Shown piece by piece: positions 8,697 to 19,876 of a DNA stretch of 64,000 nucleotides. Location of the stretch: contig NZ_JAJONF010000011.1 of NCBI RefSeq assembly GCF_021462265.1, positions 1 to 64,000 on the forward strand. Reading direction: 5' to 3'. Made by a program: the position numbers and the translations under genes. The stretch comes from Streptomyces shenzhenensis (GTDB lineage Bacteria > Actinomycetota > Actinomycetes > Streptomycetales > Streptomycetaceae). The stretch's first letter is position 1. Every line of letters begins with the position of its first letter. The notes under the pieces were generated by a model. That model had not been told where the DNA came from. It saw only the letters and a program-made list of their open reading frames with translations, and ran no database searches.

Positions 8697-10295
8697 TCAC
8701 TGCTCGCGCAGCGGAACGGACACGTACGACGGGTCGTCCACCGGCGAGGAGAAGGTCAGCTGCGCGCCGGACGGGTTGTGCTCGGTGTAGAGCGGGTCCA
8801 CTGTGTCGATCACCAGCGCGAGCCGGTGCCCGGCGGGCACGTCGTAGGCCGTGGAGAACAGGTCCAGGTCCACGTCGAACGCCTTGCCGGGCGTCCGGCC
8901 GTGCCAGGTGTACGGGGCGTGGCTGACCAGCTTGCCGAGGCCGAGCGGCCCCACGTCGTAGAGGTAGGCGACGAGGGTGCCGCTCTCCGCGGTCGGCGTG
9001 AGGGTGGTGTGCAATGCGGCCGTACCCCGCACCTGTTGGGTGCTGCCGTACCGCTCCGACTGCCAGACGGCGGCCCAGCGCCGGGGCAGCAGCGGGATCG
9101 AGGCGACCGGCGGCAGCTGGGCGACCTGGTCGAGCAGTCCGGAGAGGAGGACGACCCCGCCGTCCGCGCCCGAGTCGACGTTCGCGTGGATGGTGGTCGA
9201 GCCGGCGAGGGCGAGCTTCCCGCGGGCCGCGTCCACCGACTTCCAGTCCGGGTAGCCTTCGTAGCCGCCGCTGGTACGGGACTTGAGGCGCACCGGCTGC
9301 TCGCGGTCGACGCCGTTGTCCGTGCCCTTGAGATAGTGGTCGAACCAGCGCTCGGTGTCGGTCCACACGTCGTTGGGCAGTCCCAGCAGTCCGGACAGCT
9401 CGGCGGTGGCGTGATCGCCGGGGCGCAGCTCCAGGCGCTTGGGGACGGTCAGCTTGCCGTAGAAGTCCGCGTACTGGTTGGCCGGGAAGATGGAGTCGCC
9501 CCAGGCGTTGGCCATGAAGACGGCCGCGCCGTTCTTGTTCAGCTGGTCGGCATAGGTCGCGGCGGAACGTTTCGCCCCCCAGGCGATCATGTCCTGCTCC
9601 TTGGCCAGGTTCGACGCGTAGAAGTCGTCGAAGATCTGCCGGACTTCGGGGCTCTCGCGCCCGGTGAGGGTCGCCGAGCCGTCGAGCAGGGCGGCCGCCT
9701 CGACATGCTGCGTACGGCCGGAGTAGATCGAGGCGATCAGATCCGCCCAGCCGCTGAGCGCGCCGACCGCCTTGATCCGCTTGTCGTGCGCGGCGGCCAG
9801 CAGACTGATCCCGGCGCCGTACGACACCCCCGCCATGCCGATGTGCCGCGGGTCGGCGTCGGTGTGGGCGAGCGCCCAGTCGATCACCTTGGACGCGTCC
9901 GCCACGTCCGCCGGACCGGCCACGTCTATCTGCCCGCCGGACTGCCAGAAACCGCGCACGTTGTAACTGAGCACGATGTAGCCCGAGTCCGCGAGCTCCT
10001 GGGCCTGGGCCAGGTACTCGACCTGGGGCAGCGACCAGCTGGTGGGCAGCACGAGGAGCGGGTAGCGCCGGCCGGCGTCGGCGCCGGCCGGCGTGACGAC
10101 GTTCCCCTTCAGGACCGTGCCGCCGTCGCCGGTGATGTCGACGAAGCGGACGGAGGCGGCGGCCTGGGCAGCCGGGGCCAGGCCGATGAGGGTGCCGGCG
10201 ATCAGGGCCGCCGAGACGGCTCCTGCGGCGGTCGTGCGCACGGCGGTGGCACGGCGGGCGGGGCGGCGGCTCGCGGTGGCGCGACCAGGTCCCAT
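8697..10295 (-). CDS. secreted CocE/NonD-family hydrolase (peptidase S15-like)
   Basis: 532 residues. An Arg-rich N terminus, hydrophobic core (about 23-42) and AQA-A site form a signal peptide, possibly Tat-type. The alpha/beta hydrolase core shows nucleophile Ser158 in GVSYGAG, acid Asp267 in WGDSIFPAN and His295 in PGDHATAE. The C-terminal part (about 330-530) is the jelly-roll PepX_C domain, with KAFDVDLDLFSTAYDVPAGH. The family includes X-Pro dipeptidyl-peptidases and cocaine-esterase-like acylases; the exact substrate cannot be read. It is monocistronic, convergent with the decayed transporter region. Confidence 0.8.
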   Translation of the reverse strand: MGPGRATASRRPARRATAVRTTAAGAVSAALIAGTLIGLAPAAQAAASVRFVDITGDGGTVLKGNVVTPAGADAGRRYPLLVLPTSWSLPQVEYLAQAQELADSGYIVLSYNVRGFWQSGGQIDVAGPADVADASKVIDWALAHTDADPRHIGMAGVSYGAGISLLAAAHDKRIKAVGALSGWADLIASIYSGRTQHVEAAALLDGSATLTGRESPEVRQIFDDFYASNLAKEQDMIAWGAKRSAATYADQLNKNGAAVFMANAWGDSIFPANQYADFYGKLTVPKRLELRPGDHATAELSGLLGLPNDVWTDTERWFDHYLKGTDNGVDREQPVRLKSRTSGGYEGYPDWKSVDAARGKLALAGSTTIHANVDSGADGGVVLLSGLLDQVAQLPPVASIPLLPRRWAAVWQSERYGSTQQVRGTAALHTTLTPTAESGTLVAYLYDVGPLGLGKLVSHAPYTWHGRTPGKAFDVDLDLFSTAYDVPAGHRLALVIDTVDPLYTEHNPSGAQLTFSSPVDDPSYVSVPLREQ

Positions 10296-10411
10296 GGGTC
10301 ACTCCTCACTCGTGTCAGTGCAAAGTGACCCGACGGTAACCTCGACCCCTTACCGCAAGTAACCCGCCGGTAAGTTACGTGCGGGTAACGATTGTTGAAT
10401 GGTGCAGGTAA

Positions 10412-11176
10412 TCAGGAGGCGCGGTGCGAGGCGTGGGGCGTCTCGGTCGCGTCGGGCGGCAGCGGTGCCTGGGCGGCACGGGTGACGTCCTCGACGAGTT
10501 CGACCACGTCAGGGCCGTACGCCTGCGAGTTGACCACCTTGAGGAGCAGTACGAAGGACTGGTTGCCGTGCTTGCGGGCGAGCCGCTGGTGGTTGCGGGC
10601 GAGGTAGCGGGTGGCCGCCTGGTTGGTGATGGCGCGCTGCCCGCAGAAGAGGAACACCGGGCGGGCTTCGGGGCGTTGGCCGGCGGTCAGACGGGCCAGC
10701 AGCACGTACTCCGTGATGCCCGGATCCAGCCGGTAGCGCTCGGTGCCGATCTGGAAGGCACCACGGTCCGGGCCCGGCTCCGGGTCGATGTTGACGCGGA
10801 CGCCCGGCAGCATCGCCGACATGTGGGCGAGCATCCGGCGATTCGACCCCGGCCCGCCCACGCAGAACTCGGTGCGCTCACCGAAGCCCTGCTGGACGTT
10901 GTCCTGGGTCACCATCTGGAGGTTCGCGCCGCAGTCCTTGATCAGCGCGGCCAGCTCAAGCAGCGCGAACACGTCGAAACGGTGGACCGCCGGTTCGGAC
11001 GTGGCCGGATCGCGGTTGACGACCAGCAGCGACTCCGAGTTCTCCGGCAGCCCGAAGAAGGCCTGCTTGCGGCGCAGGCTCCGGCGCCACAGCGAGGTAC
11101 GGGCCAGCCAGCCGAGCGCCGCGCTGATGCCGGCCGCGACGACGCCGAGGATAATGTTGCGCAGGTCGTCATTCAT
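10412..11176 (-). CDS. membrane-anchored protein of unknown function
   Basis: 254 residues starting MNDDLRN. A single N-terminal membrane segment (about residues 6-22, IILGVVAAGISAALGWLA) is followed by a basic patch (RRSLRRK) and a soluble domain of about 210 residues. That domain contains SLLVVNRDPATSEPAVHRFD and RPVFLFCGQRAITNQAATRY. I do not recognise the family. The open frame extends upstream by 76 low-complexity residues without homology, so the start was set at the ATG before the membrane segment. It is divergent from the ggt gene with about 140 bases between. Confidence 0.6.
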   Translation of the reverse strand: MNDDLRNIILGVVAAGISAALGWLARTSLWRRSLRRKQAFFGLPENSESLLVVNRDPATSEPAVHRFDVFALLELAALIKDCGANLQMVTQDNVQQGFGERTEFCVGGPGSNRRMLAHMSAMLPGVRVNIDPEPGPDRGAFQIGTERYRLDPGITEYVLLARLTAGQRPEARPVFLFCGQRAITNQAATRYLARNHQRLARKHGNQSFVLLLKVVNSQAYGPDVVELVEDVTRAAQAPLPPDATETPHASHRAS

Positions 11177-11319
11177 GGGCGCGCATGCTAGCGGCCACAG
11201 GTGGCCGGAACGTACCCGTGTTCGGATTGTGGCGGTCGTATGACAGTGCCCTGAATGTGGCTGTCGGGGCCGAGGTCCCGCCGGTACGCTGCGCGGACGT
11301 TCCGGAACTGGAGGTGCGG

Positions 11320-13113
11320 ATGCGTCGCCCTGTCGCGCGGAAACTGACGGTCCTGGCGGTCTCGGCCGCCGTGGTGTCGGTGGGGGCGGCAGCGCCTCCC
11401 GCATCCGGTGCCGCCCCCGCCGCGAAAACCCCGGTGGCCGTCGGCTACGGCGGCGCGGTCGCCAGCGTCGACGCCGATGCCACCGCCGCCGGTATCGAGG
11501 TGCTCCGCAAGGGCGGCAACGCGGTCGACGCGGCCGTCGCGACCGCCGCCGCGCTCGGCGTCACCGAGCCCTACTCCTCCGGCATCGGAGGCGGCGGCTA
11601 CTTCGTCTACTACGACGCCAAGTCCCGTACGGTGCACACCATCGACGGCCGCGAGACCGCACCGCTGACCGCCGACTCCAACCTGTTCACGGAGAACGGC
11701 CGGCCGCTCGCCTTCGCCGATGCCGTGAGCAGCGGACTGAGCGTCGGCACCCCGGGGACGCCGGCCACCTGGCAGACGGCGCTCGGCCGGTGGGGGACCC
11801 AGCGGCTCGGCAGCGTGCTCGGACCGGCCGAGCGGATCGCCCGCGACGGATTCGTCGTCGACGACACCTTCCGGTCGCAGACCGCCGCGAACGAGACCCG
11901 GTTCCGGTACTTCCCGGACACGGCGAAGCTGTTCCTGCCGGGCGGGAAGCTGCCGGTGGTGGGCTCCACCTTCAAGAACCCCGAACTGGCCCGCACCTAC
12001 CAGGAGTTGGGGAAGAAGGGGGTCGGGGCCGTCTACCGGGGCGACCTCGGCAAGGACATCGTGTCGACGGCCGACAACCCGCCGGTGGATCCGGGCTCGG
12101 GGTGGAAGGCGAGAGCGGGCAAGCTGTCCGTGAACGATCTGGCCGCCTACCGCGCCAAGGTGCAGGCGCCCACCGAGACCGGGTACCGCGGGCTGAAGGT
12201 GTACTCCATCGCGCCGTCGTCCTCCGGCGGGACGACCGTCGGGGAGGCGCTCAACATCCTTGAGAACACCGACCTCTCCAAGGCCGGTGACGTGCAGTAC
12301 CTGCACCACTTCATCGAGGCGAGCCGGATCTCCTTCGCCGACCGCGGGCGCTGGGTCGGCGACCCCGCGTTCGAGGACGTACCGACGAAGGGGCTGCTGT
12401 CGCAGCGGTACGCCGACGAGCGGGCGAAGCTGATCAGCGACGACGCGGTGCTGACCAGCCCGGTCGCGCCGGGCGACCCCGACGACCCCGGGTCCACCGG
12501 TACGGCGGCGCCGACCACGTACGAGGGGGAGAACACGACGCACCTCACGGTCGCCGACAAGTGGGGGAACGTCGTCTCCTACACGCTGACCATCGAGCAG
12601 ACCGGTGGCAGCGCGATCACCGTTCCGGGACGCGGGTTCCTGCTCAACAACGAGCTGACCGACTTCTCGTTCACGCCGGCGAACCCCGCGGTGCACGACC
12701 CGAACCTGCCGGGGCCCGGGAAGCGGCCGCGGTCCTCCATCTCGCCGACGATCGTGCTGGACAAGGCGAACCGGCCGGTGGTCGCGGTGGGTTCGCCCGG
12801 TGGGGCGACCATCATCACCACGGTCCTTCAGGTGCTGACCGAGTTCCTCGACCGGCATCTGCCGTTGGTGGACGCGATCGCGGCACCCCGGGCGTCGCAG
12901 CGGAACGCCGCGAAGACCGAGTTGGAGCCGGCGCTGTACAACGACCCTGTGCTGAGGGGGAAGTTGGAGGCGATCGGGCATTCCTTCAGTCTGAATCCCG
13001 AGATCGGGGCGGCTACGGGGGTGCAGCGGCTGCCGGGTGGGAAGTGGCTGGCGGCGGCTGAGACGGTGCGGCGGGGTGGAGGGTCCGCGCAGGTGGTGAA
13101 TCCGGTTCGGTAG
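11320..13113 (+). CDS. ggt: secreted gamma-glutamyltransferase
   Basis: 597 residues. Signal peptide at 1-30 (RRPVARK, hydrophobic stretch, ASG-A), then the Ntn-hydrolase precursor of the GGT family, which transfers gamma-glutamyl from glutathione and related amides. The large-subunit signature GGNAVDAAVATAAALGVTEP is at about 65-84 and GIGGGGYFVYYD at about 88-99. The autoprocessing nucleophile is Thr406 in NTTHLTV, followed by WGNVVSYTLTI. GSPGGATI and RPRSSISPTIV complete the small subunit. A second, unsecreted paralogue lies at 32.9 kb. It is convergent with clpC, with a hairpin between. Confidence 0.9.
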   Translation: MRRPVARKLTVLAVSAAVVSVGAAAPPASGAAPAAKTPVAVGYGGAVASVDADATAAGIEVLRKGGNAVDAAVATAAALGVTEPYSSGIGGGGYFVYYDAKSRTVHTIDGRETAPLTADSNLFTENGRPLAFADAVSSGLSVGTPGTPATWQTALGRWGTQRLGSVLGPAERIARDGFVVDDTFRSQTAANETRFRYFPDTAKLFLPGGKLPVVGSTFKNPELARTYQELGKKGVGAVYRGDLGKDIVSTADNPPVDPGSGWKARAGKLSVNDLAAYRAKVQAPTETGYRGLKVYSIAPSSSGGTTVGEALNILENTDLSKAGDVQYLHHFIEASRISFADRGRWVGDPAFEDVPTKGLLSQRYADERAKLISDDAVLTSPVAPGDPDDPGSTGTAAPTTYEGENTTHLTVADKWGNVVSYTLTIEQTGGSAITVPGRGFLLNNELTDFSFTPANPAVHDPNLPGPGKRPRSSISPTIVLDKANRPVVAVGSPGGATIITTVLQVLTEFLDRHLPLVDAIAAPRASQRNAAKTELEPALYNDPVLRGKLEAIGHSFSLNPEIGAATGVQRLPGGKWLAAAETVRRGGGSAQVVNPVR

Positions 13114-13137
13114 TTCGCGGGCTGCGGGGGCGTGGGG

Positions 13138-13201
13138 GCTGGTCGCGCGGTTCCTCCCCCAGCCTTCGGCCGGGGTACCCCCAGCGCCCCTGAAGGGGCG
13201 C
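13138..13201. terminator. intergenic hairpin with a dispersed Streptomyces repeat
   Basis: Between the convergent ggt and clpC genes lies GCTGGTCGCGCGGTTCCTCC (from 13138), also found inside the long palindrome at 21.2 kb. It is followed by a GCGCCCC-TGAA-GGGGCGC hairpin (13184-13190 with 13195-13201). It probably serves as a bidirectional terminator, without a T-run. Confidence 0.55.
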
Positions 13202-13202
13202 C

Positions 13203-15761
<2,559 letters not shown>

Positions 15762-16268
15762 GAGCGTTCGTTCCGTTCCGGCGTCCCGGCGCCTGGCGGG
15801 ACGCGCTCGCTGGTCGACGTGCCGGTCCACGCGGGTGCCCCTGCAGGGCCCGGTCACACCACCTTCGCACGCCCGCCGGAGGGGGGCACGTTCAGCCGTT
15901 CGGCGGCGGGCCCACGTGTACCACCGCATTTCACGGGCCGCGGCCGCCCAGCCCGCCGGGGAGAATTCACCAGCGGAATTCAGCACCGGCCGGATGCGGA
16001 ATCCGGCCGGTGCTCCGGACGCGTGCCACGCCAGGTGGCCGGCGGCCGTCGGTATGCGGCCGGGACCGCCGCCGGCCTGGGGGATCGGGCCCCGCACGCA
16101 CGTTTTTCCCGGGAACTCCTTCGCCGCTCGGGCGGGATGTCTCACCGCCCGCCACGGATATGCGTACGGGGATGCCGTCGTCGTTCCGTGTTCTGGAGAA
16201 TTCGTCTGTGTGCCGCCTGCCCGCGTATCACGACAAGAGATACAAGAGATACCCGGGACATTCCTGGG
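15762..16268. other. intergenic region upstream of clpC
   Basis: About 500 bases between clpC and map, both on the minus strand. I see no gene. A short direct repeat AAGAGATAC occurs twice near 16232-16249. No CTTGAGT-type HAIR element was found. Confidence 0.4.
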
Positions 16269-17048
16269 TCAGCTCTCTGCGTTCCTGGCCGTGAGAATCC
16301 GCGGGCCCGACTCCGTGATCGCCACCGTGTGCTCCGCGTGAGCGGCCCGGGAGCCGTCGTTCGTGCGCAGGGTCCAGCCGTCCGCGGCCGCGTGGTAGTC
16401 GTCCTGGCCGCCGCCGATCAGCATGGGCTCGATCGCGAGGACCATGCCGTGCCGGAGCGGGAGGCCGCGGCCGGGGCGGCCCTCGTTCGGTACCCCGGGG
16501 TCCTCGTGCATGCGGCGGCCGATGCCGTGGCCGCCGAAGTCCTGCGGGATGCCGTACCCGGCGTCCCGGCACACCCGGCCGACCGCGTGCGCGATGTCGC
16601 CGATCCGGTTGCCGACGACCGCCGCCGCGATGCCCGCCGCGAGCGCCCGCTCGGCCGTCTCGACCAGCCGTACGTCCGCCGGGCGCGGCCTGCCGACCGT
16701 GAAGCTGATCGCCGAGTCGCCCGCCCAGCCGTCCAGTACCGCACCGCAGTCGATGGAGACCAGGTCGCCGTCGCGCAGCCGGTAGCCGGTCGGGATGCCG
16801 TGCACGATCGCGTCGTTCACGGACGCGCAGATGACGGCGGGGAACGGGGTGGGCGCGAACGTGGGGCGGTAGCCGAGGAAGGGCGAGGAGGCCCCGGCCT
16901 CGCGCAGCACCCCGCGCGCCACCTCGTCCAGTTCGAGGAGGGAGACGCCGATGCCGGCGGCCTCCCGTACGGCCGTCAGGGCCCGCCCGACGACCTGCCC
17001 CGAGGCGTACATGGCGTCGATCGATGTGTCTGTCTTCAGTTCCACCAT
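16269..17048 (-). CDS. map: type I methionine aminopeptidase
   Basis: 259 residues, M24 pita-bread fold; removes N-terminal Met from nascent proteins. The five metal ligands are visible in order: Asp in IDCGAVLDG, Asp in WAGDSAISF, His in GHGIGRRMHEDP, Glu in LAIEPML and Glu in AEHTVAI. The start is MVELKTDTS; the frame stays open upstream without homology. It is divergent from a small XRE regulator with only 45 bases between start codons, and both promoters fit leaderless transcripts. This pairing suggests regulation by that XRE protein. It is likely a second, non-ribosomal-operon map copy. Confidence 0.9.
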   Translation of the reverse strand: MVELKTDTSIDAMYASGQVVGRALTAVREAAGIGVSLLELDEVARGVLREAGASSPFLGYRPTFAPTPFPAVICASVNDAIVHGIPTGYRLRDGDLVSIDCGAVLDGWAGDSAISFTVGRPRPADVRLVETAERALAAGIAAAVVGNRIGDIAHAVGRVCRDAGYGIPQDFGGHGIGRRMHEDPGVPNEGRPGRGLPLRHGMVLAIEPMLIGGGQDDYHAAADGWTLRTNDGSRAAHAEHTVAITESGPRILTARNAES

Positions 17049-17093
17049 GCCAATTAATATACCGGCTTTCTCGACCGGGTTAGAATGGTGAGC
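17049..17093. promoter_or_regulatory. divergent map/XRE promoter region
   Basis: The 45-bp gap holds TAGAAT (17081-17086) seven bases before the ATG of the XRE gene and, on the opposite strand, TATATT (17056-17061) seven bases before the map ATG. Both look like -10 boxes placed for leaderless mRNAs. A direct repeat ACCGG-N8-ACCGG (17061-17078) between them could be the XRE operator. Confidence 0.45.
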
Positions 17094-17345
17094 ATGGTAC
17101 GCACCCCTCTCACTCCGGAAGAGCGTGACCGCGGCGAGCGGCTCGGGCGGTTGCTGCGCGAGGCGCGCGGCGGCCGGAGCATGACGGAGGTGGCGGCCGC
17201 GGCGGGGATCTCGGCCGAGACCCTCCGCAAGATCGAGACCGGGCGGGCGCCGACCCCCGCCTTCTTCACCGTCGCCGCGCTCGCCCGCGCGCTCGGTCTG
17301 TCGATGGACGACCTGGTGGAGCGCTGCGCCCTGACCGTCGCGTGA
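17094..17345 (+). CDS. XRE-family HTH transcriptional regulator
   Basis: 83 residues from the second ATG; an in-frame ATG at 17085 would add MVS. The whole protein is one HTH_3 domain: RLGRLLREARGGRSMTEVAA, AAGISAETLRKIETGR, PTPAFFTVAALARALGLSMD. The second ATG is chosen because it sits seven bases after a TAGAAT box. It is divergently paired with map and probably regulates it and itself. Confidence 0.8.
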   Translation: MVRTPLTPEERDRGERLGRLLREARGGRSMTEVAAAAGISAETLRKIETGRAPTPAFFTVAALARALGLSMDDLVERCALTVA

Positions 17346-17470
17346 CGCGCAACGGTCAAGATCGGGCAATGAGGGCTCTGCCCTCCCGTCGAAAACTTCC
17401 CGTAGCAGCCCCGTAACACGCCTGGTGTTGCCTACGAAGCGGAGTGTTCCGGTCTGGCGGGAGTCGAGCG

Positions 17471-18865
17471 ATGACTGTGGATCAACTCCCGGGCCGAGTG
17501 CGGGAGTTCGCGAGCTACCTGAACGGCCTGCTGGCGCGCCTCGACCAGGGCGCCGGCTGGTGCGCCGTCTTCTGGCAGCGCGACCCCGACGGAATGCAGG
17601 CCTGCCTCGGCGGGCGCGAGCTGCCGCCCTGGGACGTCGTGGCGGCGCTGCTCCAGGACCTCGCGACCGGCTACGGCCCCGAGACCGCCGCTCGCGAGGC
17701 CGAGCAGGCCCGCCGTCTGCACGCGGACGCGCTCACCGCGTACGACGCGCGGCCGGGCGCCCGGGAGGACCTGAGCGACCGCCTCGACGTGACCCTCCGC
17801 GAACAGCGGTACGCCGCCGAACGGCTGGCCCAACTCGGCCGCGCCCTCGACTCCGCGCACTCCCGCGAGGAGGCCGAGGCCCTGCACGTCGACCTCGCCT
17901 GGGCCCGCGACGACCACGAACGGGCGACCGCCCGGTGCGCCGAGCTCCGGACCCGGATGGCCAGGCTCCGGCACCGGGCCGAACTCGCCGGCCGCCTGCG
18001 AGGCGGCACCCCCGCCGCAGCCCCCCGGCCGGCCCCGGCTGCCGCCCCGGCCGCGACTCCCGTACCCGCCCCCGTCTCCACCCCCGACCCGGCAGCTGCC
18101 CCCGCGCCCGTCTCGGACTCCGTCCACGCCCCGGCGAAACAGCGCAAGCGCCGACGGGGCAGCGCCCGGTTCGCCGGCATGGCCGAGGACGAGGCCGCCC
18201 CCACCGTCGTACCGCTGACGCCGGAGGCGACCGGGCCGGAGTCCGCCACCGCCCGTCGTACCCCGCGCGGAGCCCGGTTCGCCGGGGCCGCCGAGGTGCC
18301 GGTGCCGGCGGAGCCGGTGGCGGCACAGCCCGACGAGGAGGCGGGACGGGCGGTGGCGGCGGCCGTGCAGCGGCTCGAACGGCTGCGGGCCGAGGGCCGC
18401 ACCGGTGAGGCACACGCGCTCCTGGCCGAGGTCGCGCACTGGTCCGCCGCCCGGTTCCCGCTGCTCGCGGACGCCCTCCAGCGGTCCGGCCTCGGCGCCG
18501 ACTGGGCCACGCTGCTGTGGGAGACGGCCTCGCTGCCCCCCGCCCGGCTCGTCGCGGCCGCCGACGCCCTGACCGCCGCGGGCCGGACCCACGACGGCCG
18601 GCAGATCCTGCGCCAGGGCGTCGCCCGCCCCGCCACGGAGATCGGCGAGGCCGTCCTCGCCCTGGACACGGAGGGCCGCCACCGCGAGGCCCGGGCCCTG
18701 CTGGACACCTACGTCCAGGTCCGCACCCCCGAGGAGGCGGCCCACAGCGCGGAACCGGATCCCCGGCGCCTGGTGCCCCTGCTGCTCCGTTCGGCGCAGT
18801 CGGTCTCCGACCAGCGCCACTGGGACCTGCTGCACGCGCTGCGGGTGGCCGGCCTCGCCTCCTGA
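17471..18865 (+). CDS. large hypothetical protein with coiled coil and Pro/Ala linker
   Basis: 464 residues. The N-terminal part (1-90) is globular with GWCAVFWQRDPDGMQACLGG. A long helical, probably coiled-coil stretch (about 90-180, rich in Glu/Arg/Ala) follows, then a low-complexity Pro/Ala/Val linker (about 183-300) interrupted by two related GSARFAG / GARFAG patches. The C-terminal part is all-helical and TPR-like (about 305-460). Streptomyces annotations often call such proteins 'UL36-like', a name based on low-complexity similarity. Function unknown. The ATG at 17471 is preferred over one nine codons upstream. Confidence 0.65.
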   Translation: MTVDQLPGRVREFASYLNGLLARLDQGAGWCAVFWQRDPDGMQACLGGRELPPWDVVAALLQDLATGYGPETAAREAEQARRLHADALTAYDARPGAREDLSDRLDVTLREQRYAAERLAQLGRALDSAHSREEAEALHVDLAWARDDHERATARCAELRTRMARLRHRAELAGRLRGGTPAAAPRPAPAAAPAATPVPAPVSTPDPAAAPAPVSDSVHAPAKQRKRRRGSARFAGMAEDEAAPTVVPLTPEATGPESATARRTPRGARFAGAAEVPVPAEPVAAQPDEEAGRAVAAAVQRLERLRAEGRTGEAHALLAEVAHWSAARFPLLADALQRSGLGADWATLLWETASLPPARLVAAADALTAAGRTHDGRQILRQGVARPATEIGEAVLALDTEGRHREARALLDTYVQVRTPEEAAHSAEPDPRRLVPLLLRSAQSVSDQRHWDLLHALRVAGLAS

Positions 18866-18986
18866 GGCCCGTCCGCCGTGGCGGGGACGGGCCGCCACGC
18901 TCGTCCACCAGGGTAGGAAACGCGATCGACCCGGCGGCTTAACGGCGATGGTCTTGGCAAGGACTCCCAAGAGGCTTACTTTCGTC

Positions 18987-19004
18987 CCTCTACGGGCGTA
19001 GAGG
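18987..19004. promoter_or_regulatory. inverted repeat upstream of the pyrimidine-catabolism cluster
   Basis: CCTCTAC-GGGC-GTAGAGG, perfect 7-bp arms, ends 29 bases before the ATG of the first nitrilase gene. It could be an operator for the PucR regulator in the cluster or a leader hairpin. I found no copy upstream of the second nitrilase gene. Confidence 0.45.
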
Positions 19005-19033
19005 CCTCTGACGACCCGCCGAAGGAGCAGCTC

Positions 19034-19876
19034 ATGGCCAACGTCGTACGCGCCGCTCTGGTCCAGGCCACCTGGACCGGCGACACCGAGTCCATGGTGA
19101 CGAAACACGAGGTGTACGCCCGCGAGGCGGCCCGCCAGGGTGCGAAGATCATCGGATTCCAGGAAGTCTTCAACGCCCCCTACTTCTGCCAGGTCCAGGA
19201 ACCCGAGCACTACCGCTGGGCCGAGCCGGTCCCCGACGGCCCCACGGTCAGTCGTATGCGGGAACTCGCGCGCGAGACCGGCATGGTGATCGTCGTACCG
19301 GTCTTCGAGGTCGAGCAGTCCGGCTTCTACTACAACACCGCCGCCGTGATCGACGCCGACGGCACCGTCCTCGGCAAGTACCGCAAGCACCACATCCCGC
19401 AGGTGAAGGGGTTCTGGGAGAAGTACTACTTCAAGCCCGGGAACGTCGGCTGGCCGGTCTTCGACACCGCCGTCGGCAAGGTCGGCGTGTACATCTGCTA
19501 CGACCGCCACTTCCCCGAGGGCTGGCGGCAACTGGGACTCAACGGAGCCCAGTTGGTCTACAACCCGTCGGCCACCTCGCGCGGCCTGTCGGCCTACCTC
19601 TGGCAACTGGAGCAGCCGGCCGCCGCCGTCGCCAACGAGTACTTCGTCGCCGCCATCAACCGGGTGGGCCAGGAGGAGTACGGGGACAACGACTTCTACG
19701 GGACGAGCTACTTCGTCGATCCACGTGGGCAGTTCGTGGGGGAGGTGGCGAGCGACAAGAGCGAGGAACTCGTCGTCCGTGACCTTGACTTCGACCTGAT
19801 CGAAGAAGTACGGCAGCAGTGGGCCTTCTACCGCGACCGCCGTCCCGACGCCTACGAAGGGCTGGTACAGCCGTGA
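19034..19876 (+). CDS. nitrilase-superfamily beta-ureidopropionase-like hydrolase (copy 1)
   Basis: 280 residues, single C-N hydrolase domain. The catalytic triad is visible: Glu44 in GFQEVF, Lys118 in KYRKHHIP, Cys155 in ICYDRHFPEGW. The YDRHFPEGWR block, NPSATSRGLS and WQLEQPAAAVANEYF fit N-carbamoyl-beta-alanine amidohydrolases (bacterial PydC/UPB1 type). These release beta-alanine, CO2 and ammonia in reductive pyrimidine degradation. It is first in the cluster, with an inverted repeat upstream, and overlaps the aminotransferase gene by four bases (GTGA), indicating translational coupling. A close paralogue of equal length lies at 23.1 kb. N-carbamoyl-D-amino-acid hydrolase is an alternative role. 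Confidence 0.85.
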   Translation: MANVVRAALVQATWTGDTESMVTKHEVYAREAARQGAKIIGFQEVFNAPYFCQVQEPEHYRWAEPVPDGPTVSRMRELARETGMVIVVPVFEVEQSGFYYNTAAVIDADGTVLGKYRKHHIPQVKGFWEKYYFKPGNVGWPVFDTAVGKVGVYICYDRHFPEGWRQLGLNGAQLVYNPSATSRGLSAYLWQLEQPAAAVANEYFVAAINRVGQEEYGDNDFYGTSYFVDPRGQFVGEVASDKSEELVVRDLDFDLIEEVRQQWAFYRDRRPDAYEGLVQP

